From the NCBI GenBank assembly GCA_026129745.1, contig JAHCHL010000016.1:1-64000 (forward strand): a stretch of 64,000 bases of DNA. Reading direction: 5' to 3'. Below are positions 1 through 10,000 of the stretch, in pieces. Under the pieces are notes generated by a model. The model was not told the origin of the DNA. It was given only the letters and a program-made list of their open reading frames with translations, and ran no database searches. A program made the translations under genes and the position numbers. Position 1 is the first letter of the stretch, and each line of letters begins with the position of its first letter. Origin of the DNA: Fimbriimonadales bacterium (GTDB taxonomy: Bacteria; Armatimonadota; Fimbriimonadia; Fimbriimonadales; ATM1).

Positions 1-1
1 G

Positions 2-988
2 ACCCAGCCGAAGCCAGACGACGTGATCTGCGATCCGGCGAGCGGCACCTGTGGCTTCCTTGTCGCAGCGGGCGAATACGTCCGAGACCATCATCCCGAA
101 GCGCTCCGCGATCCGAAGCTTCGCCAGCACTTCCACGAGAAGATGTTCCACGGCTTCGACTTCGACAACACGATGCTCCGAATCGGCAGCATGAACATGA
201 TGTTGCACGGGGTCGAGAACCCGAATATCAGCTACAAGGACTCCTTGGCCGACGAGCACAGTTCGGATGCGAACAAGTACACGTTGGTGCTTGCCAATCC
301 GCCATTCGCCGGGTCGCTGGACTACGAGAACACGGCAAAGGACCTGCTACAGATCGTCAAAACGAAGAAGACCGAGTTGCTCTTCCTGGCGCTGTTCATT
401 CGCATTCTCAAGCCCGGTGGACGGGCCGCTGTTATCGTGCCTGACGGAGTTCTGTTTGGCTCCAGCACCGCCCACAAGGCGCTTCGCCAAATGCTGGTTG
501 AAGATCACAAGCTCGATGGAGTGGTGAGCCTTCCAAGCGGAGCCTTCAAACCCTACGCCGGAGTCTCGACAGCGGTCCTGTTCTTCACGAAGACCAACTC
601 TGGTGGGACTGATCAGGTTTGGTTTTACGACGTGAAAGCGGATGGTTGGAGCCTCGACGACAAGCGTCAAGCGCTCTTGCCCGAGGAGAAGTTGGGTCCA
701 GTTGCTAAGCTAACCGAAGACGAGCACCCGAAAAACAACCTGCCGGATGCCCTTAAACGATGGTTCGAGAGAGACGGCTCCGAGCGCGAACGGCCGCGAA
801 CGGCCCAGAGCTTCTGCGTGCCGAAATCGGAAATTGCCGCAAACGGCTACGATCTCAGCCTCAATCGGTACAAAGAGGTCGAGCACGAGCAGGTCGAGCA
901 TCGAGAGCCCAAAGAGATCCTTGCCGAGCTTTGGAAACTGGAGGACGAGATTCAGGCGGGTCTGAAGGAGCTGGAGAGGATGCTATGA
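2..988 (+). CDS. hsdM: Type I restriction-modification DNA methyltransferase subunit M (5' end outside window)
   Basis: The reading frame is open from the first bases, so the N-terminal part lies upstream. The visible 328 residues begin just before the AdoMet-binding motif (DPASGTCGF, where the family usually has GTGGF). They contain the N6-adenine methylase catalytic motif NPPF at about 98 and end in a helical C-terminal tail. HsdM with HsdS methylates adenine in the recognition site and is the core of the type I complex with HsdR, which is found at 7070. Its stop overlaps the next start by 4 nt (ATGA), so it heads an operon. Family assignment is firm; specificity cannot be read. Confidence 0.95.
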   Translation, partial: TQPKPDDVICDPASGTCGFLVAAGEYVRDHHPEALRDPKLRQHFHEKMFHGFDFDNTMLRIGSMNMMLHGVENPNISYKDSLADEHSSDANKYTLVLANPPFAGSLDYENTAKDLLQIVKTKKTELLFLALFIRILKPGGRAAVIVPDGVLFGSSTAHKALRQMLVEDHKLDGVVSLPSGAFKPYAGVSTAVLFFTKTNSGGTDQVWFYDVKADGWSLDDKRQALLPEEKLGPVAKLTEDEHPKNNLPDALKRWFERDGSERERPRTAQSFCVPKSEIAANGYDLSLNRYKEVEHEQVEHREPKEILAELWKLEDEIQAGLKELERML

Positions 989-2010
989 GCAAACCCGGCA
1001 AGGACCCGCAAGGCGAGATCATCCTCTACACCGCCCCCGACGGCGTTGCCAAGGTGGAGGTCTATTTCGAGGACGAAACCTTTTGGCTGACCCAACGCCG
1101 GATTGCCGAGCTCTTCGGAGTCGACGTCCGAACCATCAACTACCACCTCAAGGAGATCTTTGACTCGGGTGAGCTTGAACCAGGGGCAACTATCCGAAAA
1201 ATTCGGAGAGTTCAAATCGAAGGCGGGCGCGAGGTCGAGCGCGAGCTCGAACACTACTCCCTCGACGCGATCATCGCCGTCGGCTACCGGGTCAACTCCA
1301 AGCAAGCAACCCAGTTCCGAATCTGGGCGACCAACACGCTCAAGGAGTTCGTCGTCAAGGGCTTCGTGCTCGACGACGAGCGGCTCAAGCTCAACAAGCG
1401 GTTCGGCAAAGACTACTTTGACGAGCTCCTGGAGCGCATCCGGGAAATCCGGTCCAGCGAGCGCCGTTTCTACCTCAAGATCACGGACCTCTACGAGCAG
1501 GCTAGCATCGACTACGACCCCAAAGCCGAGATCACCAAGACCTTCTTCGCCACCGTCCAGAACAAGCTCCATTGGGCGGTGAGCGGCATGACCGCCGCCG
1601 AGATCATCGCACGCCGCGCGGACGCAAGCAAGCCGAGCATGGGGTTAACAACGTGGAAGAACGCGCCGCACGGCAAGATTCAGAAAACCGATGTAGGGAC
1701 GGCCAAGAACTACCTTATCGAGAAGGAGATCAAGGATCTAGAGCGCATCGTCACGATGTACCTGGACTATGCAGAGCTTCAGGCTTCCCGCCAGGTGCCG
1801 ATGAAGATGGCCGACTGGGTGGAGAAGCTCGACGCCTTCCTGCAGTTCACCGGCTTCGGGGTGCTCGACAATCCCGGAAAGGTCTCGGCGGAAGTTGCCA
1901 AGCGTCTGGCCGAGGAGCAGTTCGAGAAGTTCCGAGTCAAGCAGGACGAGGCGTTCGAGAGCGACTTCGAGCGAGAAGCGAAGCGGATTGAGGGAGAGAA
2001 GAATGAGTAG
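985..2010 (+). CDS. rhuM: RhuM-family protein (virulence RhuM / PF13310 type)
   Basis: This 341-residue protein starts at the ATG overlapping the hsdM stop; an in-frame extension into hsdM is not needed. The N-terminal part has the family pattern FWLTQRRIAELFGVDVRTIN, which resembles a winged or helix-turn-helix DNA-binding segment. It is followed by the conserved YSLDAIIAVGYRVNS block at about 88-102 and a helical C-terminal half. RhuM proteins are common passengers between hsdM and hsdS in type I loci. Their molecular role is not established, though a regulatory or defence-linked role is often supposed. It overlaps the TIR gene by 8 nt and is probably co-translated. Confidence 0.88.
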   Translation: MSKPGKDPQGEIILYTAPDGVAKVEVYFEDETFWLTQRRIAELFGVDVRTINYHLKEIFDSGELEPGATIRKIRRVQIEGGREVERELEHYSLDAIIAVGYRVNSKQATQFRIWATNTLKEFVVKGFVLDDERLKLNKRFGKDYFDELLERIREIRSSERRFYLKITDLYEQASIDYDPKAEITKTFFATVQNKLHWAVSGMTAAEIIARRADASKPSMGLTTWKNAPHGKIQKTDVGTAKNYLIEKEIKDLERIVTMYLDYAELQASRQVPMKMADWVEKLDAFLQFTGFGVLDNPGKVSAEVAKRLAEEQFEKFRVKQDEAFESDFEREAKRIEGEKNE

Positions 2011-2965
2011 CCCCCCGCGAGCCTTCGTTTCCCATGCCGGAGAGGATAAGGCGGCCTACGCTGAACCGCTTGCCTCTGCGCTCAGAAGCCAGGGAGTTGA
2101 TGCTTGGCTCGACAAATGGGAAATGCTTCCTGGAGACAGCCTTATACAGAAGATCTTCTCGGAAGGCATTCACGGAACGGATGCCGTGATCGTGCTCCTT
2201 TCTGCCACGAGCGTCGCAAAGCCATGGGTTCAGAAGGAACTCAATGTGGCGGCGGTCAACAACATCCAAAGAGCTCTTCGCCTGATTCCCGTTCGCCTCG
2301 ACGCATGCCAAGTACCTGAAATCTTGAGGGATCTTCTCTGGCTCGATTGGACCAAAGACGGCGGAGCGGATGGCGTGGCGAAGCGAATCCTCGAAACACT
2401 GCACGGGCAGACTTCTAAGCCCCCGCTTGGATCGCCACCGCCCCACTTGTCGGCACCCAGATTTACCATTCCTGGCCTAAACGCGCGCGACGTGAAGGTG
2501 TTGCAGATTGTGTTCGAAGCTTCACTCGATAACGGACTGCAGTTCCTGCAGGGCAATGTGATCGTGCCCCTTGCCGAGCAGGAGGGGATCACCTTTGAGC
2601 AGATGAAGGAGTCAATCACCATGCTGGAATCGCAAGGGTTCTTGATAGATGAAGATCGGACTATTGCTCAGCAGCATGTGATCGTCTCGCTCGATGCTGG
2701 TCAGGCCCTGAAGCTGGGGCAATCCTATGGCTACGACTGCGAAGCACTCCTTCGCAGGGTCACGGCCCTAGTCTGCAATGAGCAGTGTCACTCGCTCTTC
2801 GCACTTTACGAATCCGTCAGCACCTTTCCAAAGGGCCTAATCGAATCTGCGGTGAGGGTCTTGGCCGGGAACGGATTCTGGAGAGCTGAGGGAACGATGG
2901 ATGGTGACCTTCACTTTCATTCGGTCGCACCCGTGGCGAAGAGGTGGTTGGAGGAGAACTCATGA
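2003..2965 (+). CDS. TIR-domain protein with helical/winged-helix-like C-terminal region
   Basis: This 320-residue protein starts at ATG 2003, inside the rhuM stop; the frame is open further upstream, but this start matches the TIR domain. The TIR_2-type domain covers about 5-135. RAFVSHAGEDK is the first strand, and Glu79 in the PWVQKELN helix sits where bacterial TIR NADases carry their catalytic glutamate. A Pro-rich linker (about 138-155) leads to a C-terminal half with helix-helix-strand patterns like a winged helix. TIR proteins in defence loci degrade NAD or make cyclic ADP-ribose signals; that activity is inferred here. The neighbours suggest an accessory defence module inside the type I locus. 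Confidence 0.85.
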   Translation: MSSPPRAFVSHAGEDKAAYAEPLASALRSQGVDAWLDKWEMLPGDSLIQKIFSEGIHGTDAVIVLLSATSVAKPWVQKELNVAAVNNIQRALRLIPVRLDACQVPEILRDLLWLDWTKDGGADGVAKRILETLHGQTSKPPLGSPPPHLSAPRFTIPGLNARDVKVLQIVFEASLDNGLQFLQGNVIVPLAEQEGITFEQMKESITMLESQGFLIDEDRTIAQQHVIVSLDAGQALKLGQSYGYDCEALLRRVTALVCNEQCHSLFALYESVSTFPKGLIESAVRVLAGNGFWRAEGTMDGDLHFHSVAPVAKRWLEENS

Positions 2966-3402
2966 GCGCTGACCGGCCAAATCTCATCAAGCACCTGGAG
3001 TTCATCCAGATCGCCATCGTTCGGATGGCCGCGAACTCGTTTGTGATCAAGGGTTGGACCGTCACCCTTGTTGCCGCAATTCTCGCCTTCACGTCAAAGG
3101 ATGCGAACCCGAATGCAGCCTCGATCGCGCTGATTCCGGCAATTATGTTTTGGAGCCTCGATGCCTACTATTTGAGAACGGAACGCGAATTCAGGGCGCT
3201 GTACGACCAGGTCAGGCAGAATCCACCGGAGGACGACCTCGAAGTTGATTTCTCGCTCGATGTCTCCAAGGTGAAAACCAAGACGGCCGGGACGCTGCGG
3301 GTTGCATTTACGCGCACGCTCGCTCCATTCTACTTGGCCTTGATAGGAGTGATTTTGGCCGTGTGGTTGCTTGCACCAAGACTCATCGGAGGCAATTTCT
3401 GA
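2962..3402 (+). CDS. Small membrane protein, about three transmembrane helices, between two TIR genes
   Basis: This 146-residue protein starts at ATG 2962 (ATGA overlap with the TIR stop), with GAGGAGAA just upstream as ribosome binding site. An amphipathic N-terminus rich in Ile/Arg (residues 8-24) is followed by a hydrophobic segment at about 28-42 and another at about 52-69. A charged cytosolic stretch (about 70-115) and a last helix at about 123-141 complete it. It resembles a widespread family of short membrane proteins, some labelled RipA-like, which I place only by pattern. Position between a TIR protein and a ThsB-like TIR protein makes a membrane-disrupting effector or anchor plausible, but this is inference. 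Confidence 0.7.
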   Translation: MSADRPNLIKHLEFIQIAIVRMAANSFVIKGWTVTLVAAILAFTSKDANPNAASIALIPAIMFWSLDAYYLRTEREFRALYDQVRQNPPEDDLEVDFSLDVSKVKTKTAGTLRVAFTRTLAPFYLALIGVILAVWLLAPRLIGGNF

Positions 3403-3890
3403 TGGCTCGGCGAGCATTCTTCAGCTTCCATTATGAGCTCGATGTACAGCGTGCGTCTGTGGTTCGAAACTCCCGGCTGACCCACGGTGAGCAACTGAGT
3501 TTCATTGACGCTTCGATGTGGGAGTCAACGAAGTGTCAAGGTGATGACGCCCTTAAGCGACTCATCAACAAAGCTTTGGAGAACACCAGCGTCACGGTTG
3601 TCCTGATAGGCAGTCACACGAACCAGCGTCCCTGGGTGAAGTATGAACTAGAACGGAGCATCGCCCGAGGGAATGGGATCGTCGCAGTTCGGGTCAACAA
3701 GATCAAGAACTTCCAAGGACAGATTACTCAGTGCGGCGTGAATCCACTCGACAGCGCAATGGTGACCTTTTCGAACGGCACCAAGAAGCCCGCATCCAGC
3801 TACTACAAGACCTATGATTACGTAGATGACGACGGTTACAACAACCTCGGCACTTGGATTGAAGAAGCAGCGAGGCTGGCAGGAAAATGA
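3402..3890 (+). CDS. ThsB-like TIR-domain protein (MTH538/DUF1863 type)
   Basis: This 162-residue protein starts at ATG 3402, sharing one base with the preceding stop (TGATG); an extension to 3363 would run into the upstream gene. The whole chain is one TIR-like fold: RRAFFSFHYE first strand, the ASMWES segment, the VTVVLIGSHT strand, and Glu82 in PWVKYELE at the expected catalytic position. Proteins of this family act as phage sensors in Thoeris systems, making an ADP-ribose-type signal for a partner effector. No ThsA (SIR2-SLOG or macro) gene is adjacent; the three-helix membrane protein at 2962 is the obvious candidate partner. It overlaps hsdS by 4 nt. Confidence 0.82.
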   Translation: MARRAFFSFHYELDVQRASVVRNSRLTHGEQLSFIDASMWESTKCQGDDALKRLINKALENTSVTVVLIGSHTNQRPWVKYELERSIARGNGIVAVRVNKIKNFQGQITQCGVNPLDSAMVTFSNGTKKPASSYYKTYDYVDDDGYNNLGTWIEEAARLAGK

Positions 3891-5032
3891 AGCCTGCCAC
3901 CGTGCCTCTGGCCAGCCTGCTAAAGGCATTAGAAAGCGGAGCGCGACCAAAAGGTGGCGTCACAATAGACGGCGACGTTCCTAGCCTTGGCGGCGAGCAT
4001 GTTGGATCCGACGGGCGCATCAAAACGAACGGCGTCAAACGCATTCCTCGAGCATTCTACGACAACCTGAAAAAAGGTCGAGTCAAACCGGGGGACATCT
4101 TGATCGTCAAGGACGGGGCTACTACTGGAAAGACAGCTTATGTTCCTGAAGATTTCGAATTTGAGGAGGCTGCAATCAATGAGCATGTTTTTCGACTTGA
4201 GGTCGACGACACAAAGGCCGCGCCCAAATACGTTGCACATTTTCTACAATCAGGGATTGGCCAGAGCGCGATTCTCGCTGACTTTCGCGGAGCGACCGTT
4301 GGGGGGATTTCCCGCGGTTTCGCTGATCGCGCCCAGATCCCGCTACCCTCAATCGAGGAGCAGCGGCGGATCGCGGCGATGCTCGACAAGGCTGAGGAGC
4401 TTCGCGCCAAGCGCCGCTCCGCCATCGCCCTGCTCGACCAACTCCCCCAAGCCATCTTCCTCGAAATGTTCGGCGACCCCGTGACGAACCCGGAGAACTG
4501 GCATGTTAGAACTATTGAAGAAACGACTGAGTGTCTGGACCGATTTAGAAAGCCAGTCAAAGCATCTGACCGACCGGATGGCCCCATCCCTTACTACGGC
4601 GCGAACGGACTTCAAGGCTGGATCGATCGAGCTCTGTTCAACGAATCACTGGTTCTCGTTGCGGAGGACGGGGGCCACTTTGAGAATCCAACACGAGGAG
4701 TTGCGTATCGCATTGATGGACCTGCTTGGGTGAATAATCATGCCCACATCCTAAGAGCCAAAGCAAATGTTCTCGACGTAGAGTTCCTGCACCGTGTTCT
4801 AAGACACTATAATTTCGTTCCATTTATCTCCGGAACAACCCGTTCTAAACTGACGCAAGGGCAGCTGGCAAAGGCCACGATTCCCGTTCCGCCTATCGAC
4901 CTCCAGCGCCGGTTTGCCGCGAGCGTCGAATCGACCAACCGCGCCAAAGCGGCCTACCAATCCGCTCTCGCCGAATCCGATACTCTCTTTGCCTCACTAC
5001 TAGGCTGGGCATTTGACGCCAGCTTGAAATGA
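3887..5032 (+). CDS. hsdS: Type I restriction-modification specificity subunit S
   Basis: This 381-residue protein has the usual two target-recognition domains. TRD1 (about 1-155) ends in the IPLPSIEEQRRIAAMLDKAE conserved helix, and TRD2 (about 195-345) ends in the matching IPVPPIDLQRRFAASVES helix. The phrase FGDPVTNPENW between them is the classic start of the second TRD. HsdS positions HsdM and HsdR on the bipartite target. Its start overlaps the ThsB-like gene stop (ATGA), so the defence passengers are inserted between hsdM and hsdS within one transcription unit. Confidence 0.95.
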   Translation: MKPATVPLASLLKALESGARPKGGVTIDGDVPSLGGEHVGSDGRIKTNGVKRIPRAFYDNLKKGRVKPGDILIVKDGATTGKTAYVPEDFEFEEAAINEHVFRLEVDDTKAAPKYVAHFLQSGIGQSAILADFRGATVGGISRGFADRAQIPLPSIEEQRRIAAMLDKAEELRAKRRSAIALLDQLPQAIFLEMFGDPVTNPENWHVRTIEETTECLDRFRKPVKASDRPDGPIPYYGANGLQGWIDRALFNESLVLVAEDGGHFENPTRGVAYRIDGPAWVNNHAHILRAKANVLDVEFLHRVLRHYNFVPFISGTTRSKLTQGQLAKATIPVPPIDLQRRFAASVESTNRAKAAYQSALAESDTLFASLLGWAFDASLK

Positions 5033-5050
5033 GAAACCAGGTTAGAACCA

Positions 5051-7027
5051 ATGGAAGATCCAACACAGGACAAACTAGAGGAAATCCAGGAAACCTGGGC
5101 CGACCAACTTGAAGGTCAGGCAAAAGAGATCGTTGAGTCTGAATCCCCTCGGCTTTGTGTCCAAGCCGGTCCCGGAACAGGGAAGAGCTTCTGTATGACT
5201 CGCCGCCTGCTCCGCTTAATTCAGCAGAAGAAGGTCAAGCCAAGTGAAATTTTGGCGGTAACTTTCACTCGTACCGCAGCAAACGACCTTCGGCGAGAAC
5301 TGGAGAAAACACTTGGAGAAGCTCAACGGGGATTCCGAGCTTCGACGCTACACAGTCTTTGCTTCAACATCGTAGAGCATGAGAGCTTTCTTAAGGTGCG
5401 AAACCGGAAGCCACGATTCTTGTTGTCCGTAACCAAGCAAGGGTGTCTGAATTTTGAAGCTGCCCCGATGCTCTCCGACCTACAAGCCGAGAATAGCGCA
5501 TACAAGGCGGCCCGCGAGCAATCGAAGAAGATTAAGGAGTTCGAAGCGATGTGGGCAAGGCGCCAGACGGACCCCCTCGGAACACCGGCAGAAGGACAAG
5601 ACGCCCCATACGGCACTTCTGTCTTGAACTGGTTGCGGTTCCACCAAGGCATGCTAGTTGGCGAACTGGTTAAAGAAGCATATGAGTTTCTGTCCGCTGA
5701 GCCTGACTCGCCGTGGCGAACTAAGTTCAGGGCAATTCTAGTGGACGAATACCAAGACCTCAATAAGCTCGACCAAGCGATGATTGATTTGCTGTGTGAA
5801 CATGAACAGACTGTTGCTTCCGTGGTTGGTGACGTTGACCAGTCAATCTACTCTTTCCGATGTGCTCATCCGGAAGGACTTGTTGAATACGCCACGAAGA
5901 ACGGTGTCGAAGCCAAGACAATGGACACCAGCCGACGATGTGGAACGGCAATCTTGAGTCCTGCTCAGAACCTGATCAAACAGAACACAAAGCATGCGAG
6001 TGCATATCCGTCTCCGATGTCGGGCATGCATGCTGGCAGTGTATACGTACGTCGCTGGGCAACAAGGACACAAGAAGTCGAAGGCGTTGTAGCGTTTATC
6101 AAACACTGCAAAAATCAAGGCGTAGAGGAGGGCGAGATTCTTGTACTTGTGCCGTCTCGTGTCATCGGAAAGGATATCCGCAACGCACTTCGCGCGGAGG
6201 ATATTCCTGCACACAGTTATTTCGCTGAGGAGCAGCTAGAAGAAGTTGAAGCCCAGAAGGCATTTACCCTTCTGACCCTTCTTGCAAACCAAAAGGATCG
6301 AGTTGCGTTGAGGTGTTGGCTCGGTGGGTGGAAGAACGGGCATTGTGCTGGTAGCTACAAGAAGCTACGGCGGTACTGCGAAGAGAATAATGCCGAACCC
6401 TGGGACACTCTTGAAATGGTTGTGTCTGGCGATTTAAGCCTGAGTGGGACTAATCCGCTTTATAAACCCTTTGAAGAGCTAAAGGAGAAGTTGGCAAGTC
6501 TGACGACAAACAAGGGTCCATCACTGCTGGACTCACTTTTCCCGACTGATGCCGAATGGGCCGAGGACATTCGAGTGCTGGCAAGTCAATCAATTTGTGA
6601 TGAGACCTCCGCCGCTGACCTTCACGAGATGCTTGTTGAGGCAATCACGCAGCCCTTCATGCCAGCCGAAGTCGATCACGTTCGGATCATGAGTTTTCAT
6701 AAATCGAAGGGGCTAACCTGCGAGGCAGCTGCAATTATGGGTGCCATTGATGGACTCGCTCCGCGCCCACATGACCCAGAGAAGTCGTTCCTCACTCCAG
6801 CCGAGCACATTGAAGAACAGCGCCGCCTATTCTATGTCGCGATGACTCGCAGCAAGAATTATCTGCTTATCAGTTCTGCCAATGTCGTTGGAAGCCAGTT
6901 TGTGTTTGGAGTTCCAATCGTGGGCAAGTGGCTTGGGAGAGGTCGTTATCAAACAGCAGTAAGCCCATTCGTCACCAGCCTCGGCACTGCTTTGCCCGCG
7001 GCGAGCAACGGCATGACCTTCAGTTGA
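5051..7027 (+). CDS. UvrD/PcrA-like superfamily 1 DNA helicase
   Basis: This 658-residue protein carries the full SF1A set: Walker A QAGPGTGKS at 38-46, motif Ia VTFTRTAAND, DEYQD (Walker B) at 232-236, GDVDQSIYSFR (motif III), SFHKSKGLTCEAA (motif V) and QRRLFYVAMTRS (motif VI). A 3'-5' ATP-dependent DNA translocase is expected. It sits between hsdS and hsdR in the same direction, 18 nt after hsdS. That suggests a role with the restriction system, for example processing cut or invading DNA, rather than general repair. The insertion between motifs Ia and II is rather long. Confidence 0.9.
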   Translation: MEDPTQDKLEEIQETWADQLEGQAKEIVESESPRLCVQAGPGTGKSFCMTRRLLRLIQQKKVKPSEILAVTFTRTAANDLRRELEKTLGEAQRGFRASTLHSLCFNIVEHESFLKVRNRKPRFLLSVTKQGCLNFEAAPMLSDLQAENSAYKAAREQSKKIKEFEAMWARRQTDPLGTPAEGQDAPYGTSVLNWLRFHQGMLVGELVKEAYEFLSAEPDSPWRTKFRAILVDEYQDLNKLDQAMIDLLCEHEQTVASVVGDVDQSIYSFRCAHPEGLVEYATKNGVEAKTMDTSRRCGTAILSPAQNLIKQNTKHASAYPSPMSGMHAGSVYVRRWATRTQEVEGVVAFIKHCKNQGVEEGEILVLVPSRVIGKDIRNALRAEDIPAHSYFAEEQLEEVEAQKAFTLLTLLANQKDRVALRCWLGGWKNGHCAGSYKKLRRYCEENNAEPWDTLEMVVSGDLSLSGTNPLYKPFEELKEKLASLTTNKGPSLLDSLFPTDAEWAEDIRVLASQSICDETSAADLHEMLVEAITQPFMPAEVDHVRIMSFHKSKGLTCEAAAIMGAIDGLAPRPHDPEKSFLTPAEHIEEQRRLFYVAMTRSKNYLLISSANVVGSQFVFGVPIVGKWLGRGRYQTAVSPFVTSLGTALPAASNGMTFS

Positions 7028-7069
7028 TTGTGAATTTTGGGTTTACCTGGCAGAATCAGTAGCAAGTAG

Positions 7070-10000
7070 ATGAGTCAATTCACTTTCCTTGAACCCGAGT
7101 TTCCAGAGCTCTTCGAATCTGCCCGACGGGCCGAGGAGACGGCATGCTCGGACCCTCGGGCGTCGTGCTTCTATGCTCGAAGGGCTCTGGAATTGGCCGT
7201 GAACTGGGCCTACGAGCACGATCCGATTCTACAGCTCCCTTACCGGGAAGATCTGAGCGCTCTGATTCACGAGCCGACTTTCCGAAACATGGTCGGCCAA
7301 GCGGTGTTCTACAAATGCCGCGCGATCAAGGATCTTGGCAACCACGCCGTACACAGCCAGAAGCCAATGACCACGAAGGAGTCAGTTTCTGCAGTCCGGG
7401 AGCTCTTTCACGTCTCCTACTGGTTCGTCCGTACCTACGCGAAAGGAAACAGACCCGAGCCCGGACTCAGCTTCGATCCCTCAGCGCTCCCCGAAACGAC
7501 CAGCGTTCCAAAGCAGACCCTTGCCCAGCTGCAGACCCTGAATGACCAGCTTGCCGCCGAGCGGGAGAAACTCTTTGCCGCTCTCGCCGAGAAGGATGAC
7601 CTCGACGAGCAGCTCAAGAAGGCTCGTGCCGAGCTTGCGGCCGTCAAGAAGGCCAACGAGGCAACGCCTGACACGCACAACTACTCCGAAGCGGAGACCC
7701 GCGACCTCTTTATCGACCTACTCTTGCGAGAAGCAGGTTGGCCACTCGACAAGCCCGATGACCGCGAATATCCGGTTCTGGGAATGCCGAACGAGAAGGG
7801 TGAGGGCTTCGTGGACTACGTCCTCTGGGGCAACGACGGAAAGCCCCTTGGATTAGTGGAAGCAAAGAAGACGCGACGCGATGCGCGGGTCGGACAGCAC
7901 CAGGCGAAGCTTTATGCGGATTGCCTTGAAGAGAAGTTCGGCCAGCGCCCCGTGACTTTCTACACGAACGGGTATGAGCACTGGATTTGGGATGACTCGA
8001 TGTATCCACCCCGCCCTGTTCAAGGCTTCTACAAGCGGGCTGAGCTTGAGCTGATAATCCAGCGCCGCCAGTCTCGCAAGAGCCTGGCATCAGCGAAGAT
8101 CGACGACAAGATCGTCGAGCGTTACTACCAGACGCGAGCGATTCGACGGATTGGCGAGGCATTCGAAAAAGACCACGCGCGTCGAGCGCTCATTGTCATG
8201 GCGACCGGAGCCGGAAAGACGCGCACGGTTATCGCCCTTGCAGACCTGCTAATGAAGGCCAACTGGGCCAAGCGAATCCTGTTCCTGGCCGACCGTACCG
8301 CGCTCGTGAACCAAGCGGTGAACGCATTCAAGCGGCACTTGCCGGACGCTGCGCCGGTGAACCTGGTGACCGAGAAAAACACTGAAGGGAGGGTCTACGT
8401 TTCAACCTATCCAACAATGTTGGGCCTGATCGACACGACCAATGGAAGTGAGCGCCGGTTCGGTGTTGGTCACTTCGACTTGGTGATCATCGACGAGGCT
8501 CACCGATCGGTGTTCATGAAATACCGTGCGATCTTCGACTATTTCGACAGCTTTCTTGTTGGGCTGACGGCAACGCCAAAGGACGAGGTCGATCGCAACA
8601 CCTACAAGCTCTTTGAACTTGAGGACGGCGTTCCAACTGACGCATATCCGTTGAGCGAAGCAGTTGCCGACAAGTATCTAGTTCCGGCAAAGTCAGTCTC
8701 AGTGCCGCTGAAACTCCCTTCACAGGGCATCACCTACGACTTGCTTTCCGAAGAGGAGAAGGAGCGCTTCGAACTGACCGACTGGAAGGATCGGGCCGAG
8801 GACGTGTTGCCTTCGGGACGAGTCGAGCCGGCCGCTGTGAATCAGTGGCTTTTCAACGAGGACACCGTGGACAAGGTGCTGAAGCACTTGATGGAACGGG
8901 GCCTGAAAGTGGACGGCGGCGACAAGCTGGGCAAGACGATCATCTTCGCCAAGAACCACGACCACGCCGTCTTTATCGCCGAGCGCTTCAATAAGAACTA
9001 TCCGAAGTATCGCGGTGAGTTCGCCCGCGTTATCGATTTTCAGGTCGAATACGCTCAAGACCTCATCGACCGATTCAGTAACCCGAACAAGCTCCCACAG
9101 ATCGCCGTTTCGGTTGACATGCTCGACACTGGAATCGACGTACCCGAGGTCGTTAACCTTGTTTTCTTCAAGCAGGTTCGTTCCAAAACCAAGTTCTGGC
9201 AGATGATCGGCAGGGGAACTAGGCTTTGCCCGAGCCTCTTCGGGCCAGGACTCGACAAGGAGTTCTTCTACATCTTCGACTATTGCGGGAATCTAGAGTT
9301 CTTCAGCCAGCAACTCGATGGCACAGAAGGCACCTCCGGGGCATCGCTGTCACAACGCTTATTCGCTGCCCGACTGAAGTTACTTGCCGCGATTTCGGGA
9401 TCGAAGGAAGGTGCCACAGCGGTCAAGGAGCACTTGGCGCAGTATGGTTCCGATCCGATGACCGACGAGCAAGTGTTCCAGTCGATCCTCGAAATCCTCA
9501 AAGCTGAGGTTGGATCGATGAACACCGACAACTTCATCATCCGAGCGAAGCGCAGATTGGTCGAGAAGTATCAGAACGCCGATCAGTGGCTCAGTTTGGA
9601 CGAGGAGAAGCTCTCGGAACTTGAACATGAGATCGCAGGGCTACCCAGCGAGAAGGAGCCGGAGGCGGTCGAAACAAAGCAGTTTGACCTTCTCATCCTC
9701 AGACTGCAAATCTCGACGTTGAAGGGGACGAACGCTTTCAAGCGCATGAAGCAACAGGTTCAGGAGATTGCGGCCCTGCTTGAAGAGTCTTCCAGCATCC
9801 CCGTCATCAAAGAGCAGCTGAGCCTCATCCAAGACCTGCAGTCGGACGGTTGGTGGGATGACGTGACCGTGCCGATGCTGGAAACCGTAAGACTCAGACT
9901 CCGAAATCTCGTGAAGCTTATCGAGCATCGGAAGGGCAGTCCAGTGTTCACGGACTTCACCGACGAGATGGGAGAAGAGGCTGACATTGATCTGCCCGGA

